NCBI RefSeq assembly: GCF_003937825.1
Contig: NZ_RSFW01000009.1
Coordinates: 186,001-250,000 of the forward strand
Source: Mesobacillus subterraneus
GTDB lineage: Bacteria; Bacillota; Bacilli; Bacillales; Cytobacillaceae
Direction: 5' to 3'
Length of the DNA stretch: 64,000 nucleotides
Shown piece by piece: positions 36,826 through 45,399 of this stretch (position 1 is its first letter; every line of letters starts with the position of its first letter). The notes under the pieces are model-generated. The model worked only from the letters and a program-made list of their open reading frames with translations, was not told where the DNA came from and searched no databases. Made by a program: the position numbers and the translations under genes.

Positions 36826-38247
36826 TCATTTTTTATCAGTTGCCTGTTTATCCAGCGCCAGCCTGATGCTTTCTTCATCTTCTGTTATGTTCACCTTAAA
36901 AATCGCATTCAGCCATTTTTTCTCGATAAAGAAATGGCCATTTATACTATGGAACGGCTTTTCAAGCAGACCAAAGCTCTCTCCGTTGAAAATAAAGGTT
37001 TTATTTTTCAGGTTGAAAGTATAATGGCTGTTGCCGGATGTAATAGTAAGGAACTGCCTGTCCGGGCTGGCTTCTGTTTTGAAGCCGAGGATCTCCATCG
37101 TTTTTTCTAGAGGAAAAAGATTTCGCTGATCTTTCATTATGACCCCTGCTTCTGAAATTGTATTCCCGTTAATAACGACATTCCGGCTGTCAAGGAATAG
37201 CATCGGGAAAAGGCCGGGATCTTTATTTCTATTCATGGCGAAGAACTTCGTTTCCATCCCTTTTATTGAAGACAACCGTTGATCGAGCATAGCGAATGTT
37301 AGCCCGCCTTCTGATAGGGAATCAACAAACTCTTTTAGCTCTTCACCTGAAAATACGCTTCTTAGCTCACTTACGGCTGTTTTGCTTTTACGATCGACCG
37401 GCTCCACATCTGTTATGAGCGAAGCCAGAGCTTCCAGAACCCAGGCCTCTCCCTCAGCGATTTCCGGAAATCTCGAGGATAATAATGAAATCGCAAGCTG
37501 GTGTTCCAGTTCTTGCTTTGACATACTGTTCCCTGCAAGAAGCAGACCTTTTCCATGGACAATCCGCTTGTCATCACCTAGGACCACTGACAAATGGCTG
37601 TCTTCAAAGTTTGCCAGACTTTCAAATTTGTATATTTCCTGTTGCTTCGAAGGGGTATAGAAGTGGATTCCCCTCTGACTGGAAAGCTTGGCAAGAGGCT
37701 TTTCCTGCCAGTACAGAGCTGGATTTGCCATAGCCCCCTCAAAAACGTAATAGTGGAGAAGTTCTGTCTGCTTATACCCCTTTAACGGCAAACCAGAAGC
37801 CCATGTTCCCTTTCTATGAAGCTGGTCGATGACTTCTATTTTTGTCTGGGTTACATCTTCATCTTTCAAGGAGATAAGCCATTCATTCAGCAATAATTGA
37901 ATCCCCGCTGCATTTTCTATCTCGTATTGAAATTGTAGTTTTGTCCCTTTTGGCAAGGCTTCCATATTTTTGTCGCATGGTTCTTTTTCAATCCCCGTAC
38001 ATTCCACAGCTTTCGCTGGGAGAGGAATGTCTACAGCATAGCTGCGATCTCGGTTAAGGCCGATAAAAACCTGTTTAACCTTCAGTCCGGTTCCGTCTAC
38101 CTTCACTATAATCTCCTGGCTTATTGTTGCTGATGGCTCGGCTGCCAGATTGGCTTTTTCTTTTGTAAAAGAGAGCCACTGCCAAAGGATCATTCCTGAT
38201 ATGATGATAAGTAAGCCTGAAATGATCAGGGCGGCTGCTTTTTTCAT
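36826..38247 (-). CDS. membrane-anchored stalk-domain (copper amine oxidase N-type) protein
   Basis: 473 residues from ATG 38247. N-terminal signal anchor (about 3-24), a long extracellular part I do not recognise (about 40-360, including CTGIEKEPCDK with two Cys), and a C-terminal region (about 360-470) that looks like the copper amine oxidase N-terminal-like stalk domain: VVINGNTISEAGVIMKDQRN, LFPLEKTMEILGF, and a repeated strand-turn pattern. Such domains are common in Bacillus surface proteins. It is not in the B. subtilis locus. The gap to rsmD contains the candidate small RNA. Function unknown. Confidence 0.7.
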   Translation of the reverse strand: MKKAAALIISGLLIIISGMILWQWLSFTKEKANLAAEPSATISQEIIVKVDGTGLKVKQVFIGLNRDRSYAVDIPLPAKAVECTGIEKEPCDKNMEALPKGTKLQFQYEIENAAGIQLLLNEWLISLKDEDVTQTKIEVIDQLHRKGTWASGLPLKGYKQTELLHYYVFEGAMANPALYWQEKPLAKLSSQRGIHFYTPSKQQEIYKFESLANFEDSHLSVVLGDDKRIVHGKGLLLAGNSMSKQELEHQLAISLLSSRFPEIAEGEAWVLEALASLITDVEPVDRKSKTAVSELRSVFSGEELKEFVDSLSEGGLTFAMLDQRLSSIKGMETKFFAMNRNKDPGLFPMLFLDSRNVVINGNTISEAGVIMKDQRNLFPLEKTMEILGFKTEASPDRQFLTITSGNSHYTFNLKNKTFIFNGESFGLLEKPFHSINGHFFIEKKWLNAIFKVNITEDEESIRLALDKQATDKK

Positions 38248-38463
38248 AATGATAATACTCCTCAATCTTCTTGAACTCTGATAGACAGAAATCCAGAGAA
38301 AGCAAAAATAAAATTCACTACTACTAAAATAACAAAAATATGTCCTTGTAGTAAGATGAAATTTCCCTGGTTTTATGAAAGGCAGATGAACGGGACAGCT
38401 TCAAATTTGCTTCCACTAATGATAAAGTATGGTGGAACGATATCTTGGAAGGGGAAGTTACGA

Positions 38464-38853
38464 TTGATTCAGCGTTTTATTGAGCTTGGAGAAGGATATT
38501 CGGACCTTTACGAATTAATTGAGACGGCAAGGGCGAATCGCCACCGCTTGATGCACTTAATGGCCATCCATACAAAAAATAATGATAAGGAAGTCAGCTC
38601 TCTTGTTGTGGTTCTTAAACCTACGAATCCCGGGAATTTCCAGGCGCTTTACATCTGTCGGGAAGGTGTACCGAATCCTCATGTAATGAAGAACAAGCGA
38701 TTTGACCTGTTCGCTGAGCTGGCTGCAGAACTGGACAAAGTCATCATTGAATTCGATGCCAAGCCATCTAGCGTTTTTGCCGAGAAAGAGTTATATTACC
38801 AGCATCTGATTGGGATATTAAGATTGAACCACTATATCCCGCCGCTTCAATAA
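38464..38853 (+). CDS. conserved Bacillaceae protein of unknown function (DUF7147-like)
   Basis: 129 residues from TTG 38464, nine nt after AAGGGG; the upstream open frame to 38356 lacks a ribosome site. Mixed alpha/beta soluble protein beginning IQRFIELGEGYSDLYELIET. I recall homologues in Bacillaceae, some mislabelled methylthioribose kinase, but it has no kinase motifs. Role unknown. Convergent with ylbG. Confidence 0.65.
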   Translation: MIQRFIELGEGYSDLYELIETARANRHRLMHLMAIHTKNNDKEVSSLVVVLKPTNPGNFQALYICREGVPNPHVMKNKRFDLFAELAAELDKVIIEFDAKPSSVFAEKELYYQHLIGILRLNHYIPPLQ

Positions 38854-38858
38854 AATAC

Positions 38859-38888
38859 AAAAAAGGTGAGGACTTCCTCACCTTTTTT
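38859..38888. terminator. bidirectional terminator upstream of ylbG end
   Basis: AAAAAAGGTGAGG and CCTCACCTTTTTT with a 4-nt loop; perfect stem with A and T runs. Confidence 0.9.
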
Positions 38889-38889
38889 C

Positions 38890-39165
38890 TTATATTCCCA
38901 TCTTATAATCATATTCTTTTGCTTTGTCAGGGGAAGAATTCTCAAATTCCATTTTCAGGAATGGCTTGTAGGAAGGCTCCACCTTTTTGACAAACGAATA
39001 TGAACTTATTTTTTCCATAAGTGCCTCTGCCTCATCCAGATTACAATAGATCACGGCATATTTCAGTTTTTTTGAGACATAATGGACGTTTCCAAATCTT
39101 CTGAGCATCTTGGCCTGCTTCAGTGAATACAGCCATACGATGATTCCCTGCCTCTGTCCTATCAT
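38890..39165 (-). CDS. ylbG: DUF2129 protein YlbG
   Basis: 91 residues; starts [17 protein letters not shown] and contains [17 protein letters not shown], matching YlbG (DUF2129) of Bacillus. Function unknown. Next to rsmD in B. subtilis; here separated from it by the stalk-domain gene and the DUF7147-like gene. Confidence 0.9.
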   Translation of the reverse strand: MIGQRQGIIVWLYSLKQAKMLRRFGNVHYVSKKLKYAVIYCNLDEAEALMEKISSYSFVKKVEPSYKPFLKMEFENSSPDKAKEYDYKMGI

Positions 39166-39313
39166 ATTTTTTCCCCTTCGGTAAACGTTTGCTTTGTACT
39201 AGTCTAGCATACAAAAACCAGTTTTTTCAATCACCAATCACGTTTGCCCCTTTTTTGCAACTTGCGTATCATGTAAGTAAGCTGTTTTCGTATGGATTGC
39301 AGCCTTTTTTGTA

Positions 39314-39319
39314 TATAAT
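39314..39319 (+). promoter_or_regulatory. -10 element of the 39.46 kb gene
   Basis: TATAAT within GTATATAATC; no convincing -35 hexamer 17 nt upstream. It would give a leader of about 130 nt that includes the inverted repeat. Confidence 0.35.
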
Positions 39320-39348
39320 CTTTCAATCTTAGCTGCTCGGGGCTTTTT

Positions 39349-39414
39349 CTTGCTGCTCCTTCACTGACATCCCATCAGGAACCGCAAGAACACTGTGGTT
39401 CAGTGAGCAGCAAG
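39349..39414 (+). repeat. structured leader: long imperfect inverted repeat
   Basis: CTTGCTGCTC-CTTC-ACTGA (39349-39367) pairs with TCAGTGAGCAGCAAG (39400-39414), leaving a 4-nt bulge. Inside and partly overlapping is a competing stem GAACCGC / GTGGTTC (39378-39384 and about 39395-39401). The two stems exclude each other over TC at 39400-39401. It ends 43 nt before the start of the next gene. Confidence 0.5.
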
Positions 39415-39457
39415 GTTTACGATCAGCCTTAATCAATTCATTCAAGAAGGTGAGTAT

Positions 39458-39775
39458 ATGAATCTTGAACTGATATGGGAACGGTTTCTGTCCATCCTGT
39501 CCGCAGATGAAGCAATTGACAATGTCTATTATAAAAAAGCCGCAGGCATCCCGTTTTTATATGTCCAGAGAAAAGAGGACGGCAGCCAAAAGGAAATAGA
39601 GAACAGAATTCGGCACGCTTCAGCTGGCGCAATGAAGGGACGGCAGCTTCATAGCGAGACGGAATTCGTCAGGAAGGATGGCTTTCTGCTTGTTTTCCGC
39701 CACCGCTTCTATGTCCCGCAAAGGAAAATGTTTTGCTGCGGCAATCTTTGTCCAGATTGCATCAGGTTAAAATAA
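39458..39775 (+). CDS. hypothetical protein with Cys-rich C-terminus
   Basis: 105 residues; ATG 39458 has AGAAGGTGAG upstream. Soluble, mildly basic. The C-terminus is FCCGNLCPDCIRLK, four Cys in a CC-x3-C-x2-C arrangement that could bind a metal. Nothing else recognised; no gene at this place in B. subtilis. It has its own structured leader and faces ylbF. Confidence 0.65.
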   Translation: MNLELIWERFLSILSADEAIDNVYYKKAAGIPFLYVQRKEDGSQKEIENRIRHASAGAMKGRQLHSETEFVRKDGFLLVFRHRFYVPQRKMFCCGNLCPDCIRLK

Positions 39776-39824
39776 AATACAGGTGAATCCAGTCCGTTCG
39801 GCTATAGCCACTGTAAATAGAAAA

Positions 39825-39846
39825 CAGCATGGATTTCTCCATGCTG
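39825..39846 (-). terminator. terminator after ylbF
   Basis: CAGCATGGA / TCCATGCTG stem with 4-nt loop; minus strand continues TTTTCTATTT. Confidence 0.7.
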
Positions 39847-39857
39847 CAGTAGATGAA

Positions 39858-40301
39858 TTATGCAGAACAACCGCAGCTGCCACCAGAGCCACATCCGCCG
39901 CTGCATGAACTTTCAAAGAATGGGTTGCCAGTCGGGACCTTGACGCTTTCGGACACAGACCTGCCGATGATGACACTGACCTCATCAAGCATAGCCTGAA
40001 GGTCGTTCTCTGCTCTCTTGAATTCGGCAATCACCTCATCAAGATCCAGATCCCTTTTTACGATCCGAATTTGACCCATGACTTCCTTATAGTCCGGATG
40101 ATACTTCCCAAAACGCTGGACTTCCTCATAGCGTTCTTTCATTTCTACGAACTCACGGACCTTCCTCTGAGTGTCTGGATTGTTCTTAACATTATATAAA
40201 CACTGCCGGTAATTCTCGGCAATATCAGATTCTAAGATCATGCTGACCAATTGTTCAGCTTCTTCCAACAATAATACTCTTTCTGATGTAACAGCAAGCA
40301 A
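39858..40301 (-). CDS. ylbF: RicF / YlbF, subunit of the RicAFT complex
   Basis: 147 residues from TTG 40301 (GGAGGTGAG ten nt upstream); the open frame upstream to 40418 does not resemble the family. Helical YlbF/YmcA domain with RFGKYHPDYKEVMGQI and FKRAENDLQAMLDEV, and the Cys-rich tail CSGGCGSGGSCGC. In B. subtilis RicA-RicF-RicT carry two 4Fe-4S clusters and guide RNase Y in operon mRNA processing, and the complex affects competence, biofilm formation and sporulation. Confidence 0.92.
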   Translation of the reverse strand: MLAVTSERVLLLEEAEQLVSMILESDIAENYRQCLYNVKNNPDTQRKVREFVEMKERYEEVQRFGKYHPDYKEVMGQIRIVKRDLDLDEVIAEFKRAENDLQAMLDEVSVIIGRSVSESVKVPTGNPFFESSCSGGCGSGGSCGCSA

Positions 40302-40490
40302 AGCTGGCTCACCTCCGTCACCCATTTTACCATGAAACTGCCAGAAAAGCGAAGTTTTCCGGGTTGACTGCTGCAAATAATGAAGGACAAAAACGCCTTG
40401 GTCATCCCCGACAGGCATAGGACGTTCCTCGAGGCCATCACAAAGGGCTAATCCAAAAGTGGATTATTTTATTATTCCAGTCAAAAACAA

Positions 40491-40515
40491 AGCTTTCTTC
40501 ACAAGGAAGAAAGCT
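40491..40515 (-). terminator. terminator after ylbE
   Basis: AGCTTTCTTC / GAAGAAAGCT stem with 5-nt loop; minus strand continues TTGTTTTTGAC. Confidence 0.7.
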
Positions 40516-40517
40516 GG

Positions 40518-40757
40518 TCATGATTTCGAGTTCATGCTCGAGAACATATGCATCATCATTGAAGCCATCTGGACACTATTGGAGAACTTCTGCACCTTAT
40601 GCGGGATTGTTTTCTCAAAATGATGCAGGGCCGCGATTTGTGCTGAATAAACGTCCCTTGGATCCCTGCTGAGCTTTCTGTACCAGTTGGGCTGGGCTCG
40701 GACAAACTCAATCAAGTCCTTATTCGATCTTAATTGTTCCAATACATCTTTACGCAT
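40518..40757 (-). CDS. ylbE: YlbE-like protein
   Basis: 79-residue protein, RKDVLEQLRSNKDLIEFVRA at the N-terminus, PNWYRKLSRDP following; matches the small YlbE family of Bacillus. Met/Ser-rich C-terminus. Function unknown. 14 nt after ylbD, same unit. Confidence 0.85.
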   Translation of the reverse strand: MRKDVLEQLRSNKDLIEFVRAQPNWYRKLSRDPRDVYSAQIAALHHFEKTIPHKVQKFSNSVQMASMMMHMFSSMNSKS

Positions 40758-40771
40758 GATCAGCCTCCGTT

Positions 40772-41173
40772 CTAATCCTTCCTGAATGAAAAAGGATTCA
40801 CTGGCCCTGAACTTTTAGGTGCCTGCGGACCTCCTTTGGAACCCTGGAATTGTGAAAGCACTCCCTGGATTGCTCCGAGTGTCTGGCTGATGTTATAAAT
40901 CTGGCCCTGCAATTTTTCAGGATCCATATTCTGCACCGCGCCCATGATGGTCCCAAGCCAGTCTGTCTTCTTTTCTTCTTCTTCACCTTTTACGGTCTGG
41001 TCATCAATGCTTTCAGCACCCCATTTAGGGTCATCCTCACCAAGCAGATACCAATCTTCATACAATTCCTGCCAGGTCGTATTCCCGCTCCTCACTTCCC
41101 GGACAAGTTCAGGATGACCTTTCACGAACTCCTTGAACTTTTCAACAGAGGGATGAAGTTTCTTCTTGGCCAT
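40772..41173 (-). CDS. ylbD: YlbD-family (putative spore coat) protein
   Basis: 133 residues from ATG 41173 (MAKKKLHPSVEKFKEF), seven nt after GAGGTG. WQELYEDWYLLGEDDPKW is the recognisable family segment; the C-terminus is Gln/Gly/Pro rich. Annotated as a putative coat protein in B. subtilis. The 386-nt gap upstream, to the divergent thioesterase, is AT-rich with no clear promoter or structure. Confidence 0.83.
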   Translation of the reverse strand: MAKKKLHPSVEKFKEFVKGHPELVREVRSGNTTWQELYEDWYLLGEDDPKWGAESIDDQTVKGEEEEKKTDWLGTIMGAVQNMDPEKLQGQIYNISQTLGAIQGVLSQFQGSKGGPQAPKSSGPVNPFSFRKD

Positions 41174-41559
41174 AGCTTTCACCTCACAGTGTAACAAATG
41201 CCTATAATAGCATATGATTCTTCTCCTGATTGGTGAAAAGTCCAAAACAAAGACTTCATTGTCCATTATTGAAAATGTAAATATCACAAGCGGCATTCAG
41301 CTTTTATCAGATTGTTATCTAGCTGTTTCGCTTTTAAGGTTTTCACAAGTTCCCTGCAAACACACTTAAATTGCTTCCCGGTTTTTTTCCTTATTCACTA
41401 AAGGTGCATAAAAAACGGAAATATCCAGATAACAACAAAGTATGCGAAAAGAGCCTCTATAAATGGTAAAATAAATAAATGAACAGAAGACTTTATTACA
41501 ATAATGATTTCCATGCTCATTCATATGGAAAGAGCTGATCAGAAAGAGGTATTAATATA

Positions 41560-42054
41560 GTGGAAAAAGAACTGCACCAGCTATTGGACGAATGCATCTC
41601 GCTATCAGGCGAAGAGGATCTTGAAACGATCAGGACCGTTTTGTCAGGGGTCAAAAATAAATTAAGCGGAAAGAACAGTACATTTATCGATGGTCTCCTT
41701 CATATGGACAGAAGGATTGATAGCGAATCCTGTGAAATTGATATTCCAATTACAAGACTGCTCGATAATACACTGGGAATTGTGCATGGAGGCTTTACCG
41801 CCACTGTCCTCGATACAGCAATGGGCACTCTGGCCAACAGGCTTTTACCTGAAGGATTTGCAGCAGTCACATCCCAGATGAATATTCATTATCTAGCCGC
41901 AGGAATTGGCGACAGCATCCATTGCAAGGCGACACTGATTCATAAAGGACGCAGTACAATTGTGCTGGAAGCGGACATGTTCAGGTCGGACGGCAAAAAA
42001 ATCGCACATTCTTCTGGAAGCTTCTTTGTTGTTGAAAAACAGCATAAAAAATAA
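41560..42054 (+). CDS. PaaI-family hotdog thioesterase
   Basis: 164 residues, GTG start. Hotdog fold: TLGIVHGGFTATVLDTAMGT is the PaaI-type catalytic segment (HGG followed by an Asp on the long helix), then FAAVTSQMNIHYLAAG and GRSTIVLEADMFRSDGKKIA. It probably hydrolyses an acyl-CoA; an N-terminal extension of about 50 residues precedes the domain. 12 nt upstream of the next gene, so a two-gene operon. Not in the B. subtilis locus. Confidence 0.82.
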   Translation: MEKELHQLLDECISLSGEEDLETIRTVLSGVKNKLSGKNSTFIDGLLHMDRRIDSESCEIDIPITRLLDNTLGIVHGGFTATVLDTAMGTLANRLLPEGFAAVTSQMNIHYLAAGIGDSIHCKATLIHKGRSTIVLEADMFRSDGKKIAHSSGSFFVVEKQHKK

Positions 42055-42066
42055 GGTGGGGGCTCT

Positions 42067-42432
42067 ATGGTTACTGCAATCGTAATTCCGATTATCCTTG
42101 CTTATTTCTATTGGCTTACGAAGAAGGAAATGCAGGAAAATTATCAGGAATGGCTGAACCTCGAGGATATTCCGGAAGAGGCCATCATAACGGGCAAAAT
42201 CCTGGAAATCCATGAACATAAAGAGCGGTTTTATTATCATAGGTTCAACCATGTTACTGTACTGAAAATCATGACCGATTCCAAACAGGTAACCGTAAGA
42301 AAAGTAACCCCTGTAAGGAAAGGCGCTTCCATTCCCATTTTTCAAAAAGGTGATGTCGTGCATTTGTTCGGCAACTGGAAACAAGGATATTTCTCAATTA
42401 ACAGGGCAATCAAACATGAAGAAGGAGTATGA
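42067..42432 (+). CDS. hypothetical membrane-anchored protein
   Basis: 121 residues: one N-terminal transmembrane helix (IVIPIILAYFYWL) and a soluble beta-rich domain (about 35-115) of unknown type. ATG 42067 follows AAGGTGGGGG. Second gene after the thioesterase. No function suggested by sequence. Confidence 0.65.
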   Translation: MVTAIVIPIILAYFYWLTKKEMQENYQEWLNLEDIPEEAIITGKILEIHEHKERFYYHRFNHVTVLKIMTDSKQVTVRKVTPVRKGASIPIFQKGDVVHLFGNWKQGYFSINRAIKHEEGV

Positions 42433-42453
42433 CCAATTTGGCCATACTCCTTT
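42422..42453. terminator. terminator between 42.07 kb gene and ylbC
   Basis: AAGGAGTATG / CATACTCCTTTG with a loop of about 11 nt; overlaps the last codons of the plus-strand gene. T-run weak. Confidence 0.6.
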
Positions 42454-42478
42454 GTTTAGATAAAATTTAAAATTGCAA

Positions 42479-43549
42479 TCACTGTTCCCACATACTGATA
42501 AAATTCTGGGTATAATGCTTTCGGTAAACCCCTACACCCAGGTGGGAAAACTCCTCATTCAACAGTGCTTCACGGTGGGATTCACTGTTCAGCCAACCCT
42601 CGACCACAGCCGGTGCATCAGTATAATTCGCTGCAATGTTTTCCCCGGCTACCTGATACACTACATCAGCTGTTTTCAAGCGTTCTGAAAGGTCACCGTA
42701 TTTTTCCGATTCATGGGAAAAGTAATCTTCCTCCGCCATGTCCTTACTATGGGCGTATGCAACCTCTGCTGTTTTTTCGTCCCACTCAAGTACTTCAAGC
42801 TCATGTCTTAGTCTCAGCGCATTCGTGATATCAAGGATTTGTTTTTTTAGTCCTGCCTCAATCCTGACCCAGTCACCATCAGATAAGACAGGGGGTTCAA
42901 TCAACGTACCTCTGTATACCATTTCATATGGCCGCTGTTTGACAATTGTCTCTTTATCCATAAACCGGATGCTGGATACTGAACCGGTGAACCGGTCGAT
43001 GTACAGCTGAACGAAATAATCGCCCATCTTGATCACAGGACGGGTGTTCATATCCTGTTCGGAAAGCTCAAACTTATATGAACTGCCGTTGTATTCAAAG
43101 GTCACGTCTGGTTCAATTACATTCATTGAAAAAATCTCTTCAATCGGCTGGCCAATTTTAAAAGGTTCCACATTCACTTTAGGCCCTATTCCGTAGGCAG
43201 TAACAACCTTGCCATTCAATACTCCGGCTTGGATATACTGATCAAGATCATTATTGAAAATCCACCAGTGAAACCCGTAAGCTGACAAATCGACTCTGGC
43301 TGGTTCGCCCAAAACTGCCTTGAGAGCGTCTATCTCCTTTCCCAGGAGCGACCCTACGCCGTTTTGGGGCTGCTCAATTCCTTCACTGATGTTCTGTTCA
43401 CTGATATTTTTTTCGAGGGATTCATCTACTTTAGGAGTCGACTCCTGATCGATGATTAGTACATTGCCATCATCCTTGTTATAACCTAGATATAAACCTA
43501 TAAATAAAAATATTGCCGCAAATAATAAAATCCTGACGATTGTACGCAG
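42479..43549 (-). CDS. ylbC: CAP/SCP-domain protein YlbC, apparent CTG start
   Basis: 356 residues if started at CTG 43549. The N-terminus then is RTIVRILLFAAIFLFIGLYL, a proper signal anchor, followed by an acidic linker, a CAP-associated N-terminal domain (about 85-220) and a CAP domain (about 235-356) with its His/Glu tetrad (AYAHSKDM, GENIA, WLNSESHREALL). No ATG, GTG or TTG occurs in frame until TTG 43312, which would remove the anchor and 79 residues. A G-rich ribosome site (AAAGGGGGGG) is six nt before the CTG. Upstream the frame is closed by a TAG. Close in length to the B. subtilis protein. Function unknown; extracellular. Confidence 0.8.
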   Translation of the reverse strand: MRTIVRILLFAAIFLFIGLYLGYNKDDGNVLIIDQESTPKVDESLEKNISEQNISEGIEQPQNGVGSLLGKEIDALKAVLGEPARVDLSAYGFHWWIFNNDLDQYIQAGVLNGKVVTAYGIGPKVNVEPFKIGQPIEEIFSMNVIEPDVTFEYNGSSYKFELSEQDMNTRPVIKMGDYFVQLYIDRFTGSVSSIRFMDKETIVKQRPYEMVYRGTLIEPPVLSDGDWVRIEAGLKKQILDITNALRLRHELEVLEWDEKTAEVAYAHSKDMAEEDYFSHESEKYGDLSERLKTADVVYQVAGENIAANYTDAPAVVEGWLNSESHREALLNEEFSHLGVGVYRKHYTQNFISMWEQ

Positions 43550-43779
43550 ACCAAGCCCCCCCTTTCGAAAACACGCAGTGTGTTCACATGTTTTCTATCA
43601 TCTCTCTCTACCACTATATGAGCGATTTTTAAAATTATTATATCATTTACTATCTTCTTTTTAATAGAACCATTACAACAGTCCCTTAAAAAAATAAATC
43701 ATTAATAGAGCTGACCTATTTCTAATGAAATGATTTTTTTCTGACTATCATATTCATAAATAAATAAAGAAAGAAAGAA

Positions 43780-43799
43780 GGCACCCTTGGCAGAGTGCC
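43780..43799 (-). terminator. terminator after ylbB
   Basis: GGCACCCT / AGAGTGCC stem (one G-U) with 4-nt loop, followed on the minus strand by TTCTTTCTTTCTTT. The rest of the 257-nt gap to ylbC is AT-rich and empty. Confidence 0.55.
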
Positions 43800-43806
43800 C
43801 TGAAAG

Positions 43807-44241
43807 TTATTGTACCTGGCTTCCAGGTTCAGAGATTTCCGATAAAGCGTGCTGGGCTTGTTCATCTGTCATTTCATCGACTGCAAAATCGCCAAGCGCC
43901 ACGATTCCGACGAGCTTATCTCCCTCTACCACAGGCAGCCTCCTGATCTGATGCTCTGCCATCAGTCTGGTTGCTTCTTTGCTGGTCATATCTGGGGTAG
44001 CCGTTACGAGATGATCACTCATGACGGTTTCTACTTTTGAAGATGGCGGATGCTTTTCTGCTACTCCCCTGATTACGATATCACGATCTGTGATCATTCC
44101 GACAAGCTTGTCCTCATCCACAATCGGGATTGCACCAACATTCAAGTCCTTCATTTTAACAGCTACTTCGAATACATTATCCAGTAACGTACAAGTCTCC
44201 ACATCGGTTGTCATGATTTCACTGATTTTACGCACCTTCAT
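43807..44241 (-). CDS. ylbB: CBS-domain pair protein YlbB
   Basis: 144 residues made of two CBS domains: IPIVDEDKLVGMITDRDIVI (first) and LPVVEGDKLVGIVALGDFAV (second). Likely binds an adenosyl nucleotide. No partner domain. ATG 44241 after AAGGAGG. At the ylbB position of B. subtilis. Confidence 0.87.
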   Translation of the reverse strand: MKVRKISEIMTTDVETCTLLDNVFEVAVKMKDLNVGAIPIVDEDKLVGMITDRDIVIRGVAEKHPPSSKVETVMSDHLVTATPDMTSKEATRLMAEHQIRRLPVVEGDKLVGIVALGDFAVDEMTDEQAQHALSEISEPGSQVQ

Positions 44242-44487
44242 TTTCCTCCTTATTTATCTATGCTTTACCTTCACACAGTTATGTTTACCCGAATCCTGCT
44301 TATTATGCCCAAGGGACACATAATCCCAGCTCGTTTATCAGATACTACATGGAGCATCAGGATGGTTACATTTTAAAAGAAGTTCGTTTTTATATTCATT
44401 GCAACTTAATCATTTTTTTACTATTATTAAAACTGAGATAAAATCTTTTAGTGTAATATCTTGCAGTGTGTTTTAGGAGGGTATAAG

Positions 44488-44850
44488 ATGAGATTTGAAA
44501 ATACGGGCATTGAAACATTCAAGGCGGACTTGAACCGTTTGGACGAGATTATGCACGATCACGGACTGGTCCGTTCAGAACAATGGGACTATGAGCGAGT
44601 CAATTATGACAAAAAAATAGTCGTGAAAGAGGGTACATATTATCTTCGTGTTCAGGGCTATGCTGTGGAAGGCGATGTAGGGGCCCACAGAGCGATCATT
44701 CAACTGATCACTCCTTTGCTGGGTAAGCATTACTATCCGCATGGGGTTGAGTATGGTGAAGGCGAACATTTTCCAAAGGCACTTGTCAGCCAGAGCGAAA
44801 ACCTGCTTAAAGAGATAAAAGCGGAAGTGGAGAAAGTCGCAATCCAATAA
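44488..44850 (+). CDS. ylbA: YugN-like protein YlbA
   Basis: 120 residues from ATG 44488, seven nt after AGGAGGG. Similar to the YugN-like family: MRFENTGIETFKADLNRLDE at the start and GYAVEGDVGAHRAIIQLITP, with LLGKHYYPHGVEYGE. Function unknown. The 246-nt gap to divergent ylbB holds no clear structure. Confidence 0.82.
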   Translation: MRFENTGIETFKADLNRLDEIMHDHGLVRSEQWDYERVNYDKKIVVKEGTYYLRVQGYAVEGDVGAHRAIIQLITPLLGKHYYPHGVEYGEGEHFPKALVSQSENLLKEIKAEVEKVAIQ

Positions 44851-44865
44851 TTTAGGCATTACATT

Positions 44866-44893
44866 AAAAGACGCATTTATTGCGTCTTTTTTT
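44866..44893. terminator. bidirectional terminator after ylbA
   Basis: AAAAGACGCA / TGCGTCTTTT with a 5-nt loop and further T. Confidence 0.85.
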
Positions 44894-45245
44894 GCATCGT
44901 TCTGACGCTCGTTATGACGATATCGATTTTATTGGGAAAGATGGAAGTGAGCAGCCTGATTTCTTCTGCTATCCTCTCCTGAAGCAAGAATGCAGTTTGA
45001 TAAAGGGGGAAATCTCCCGTTAAGGCAGTGGCATAAATTTTTACATTCAACAAATCCTGTTCGATTCCAACAATTACTCCGTGATCGGAAAAAGAAAACC
45101 CGCGCGCGGAAAAAAAACTGGACCTTTTCCATGCCCTTGATGGCTGGAAAAATCGATCTTCATCCAGATTGGCATGGACAATCGCACAGACAGCACGGCA
45201 TACCTCTCTATAATGCGGAGGCATGATCTTCCTTGAGTTCTTCAT
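44877..45245 (-). CDS. hypothetical protein, possibly Asp23/Gls24-like
   Basis: 122 residues from ATG 45245, which follows AAGGGGTGAG. The C-terminal half (LNVKIYATALTGDFPLYQTA, then VQ-like helix LLQERIAEEIRLL and IDIVITSVRT) has the strand-helix-strand pattern of Asp23/Gls24 proteins, with the N-terminal helix rich in Cys, Arg and His. That assignment is by pattern only. No B. subtilis counterpart at this place. Confidence 0.6.
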   Translation of the reverse strand: MKNSRKIMPPHYREVCRAVCAIVHANLDEDRFFQPSRAWKRSSFFSARGFSFSDHGVIVGIEQDLLNVKIYATALTGDFPLYQTAFLLQERIAEEIRLLTSIFPNKIDIVITSVRTMQKKTQ

Positions 45246-45399
45246 AGCCTCACCCCTTAATAAAACTGTGAACACGAATTTTCGAATGCTTACAGAGAAA
45301 AGATATAGTCAATAACCAAAAAATAAGGCTGAAAACCTGACACAGCGGCAATAAATCAGCAAAGTTAACAAAAACACTGCTTTCTCAACGTTATTTTTG

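Noticed and set aside
36603-36866. 87-codon plus-strand frame between rsmD and the stalk-domain gene
   Set aside because: Cys/Arg-rich odd composition, no ribosome site, runs through the plus-strand terminator.
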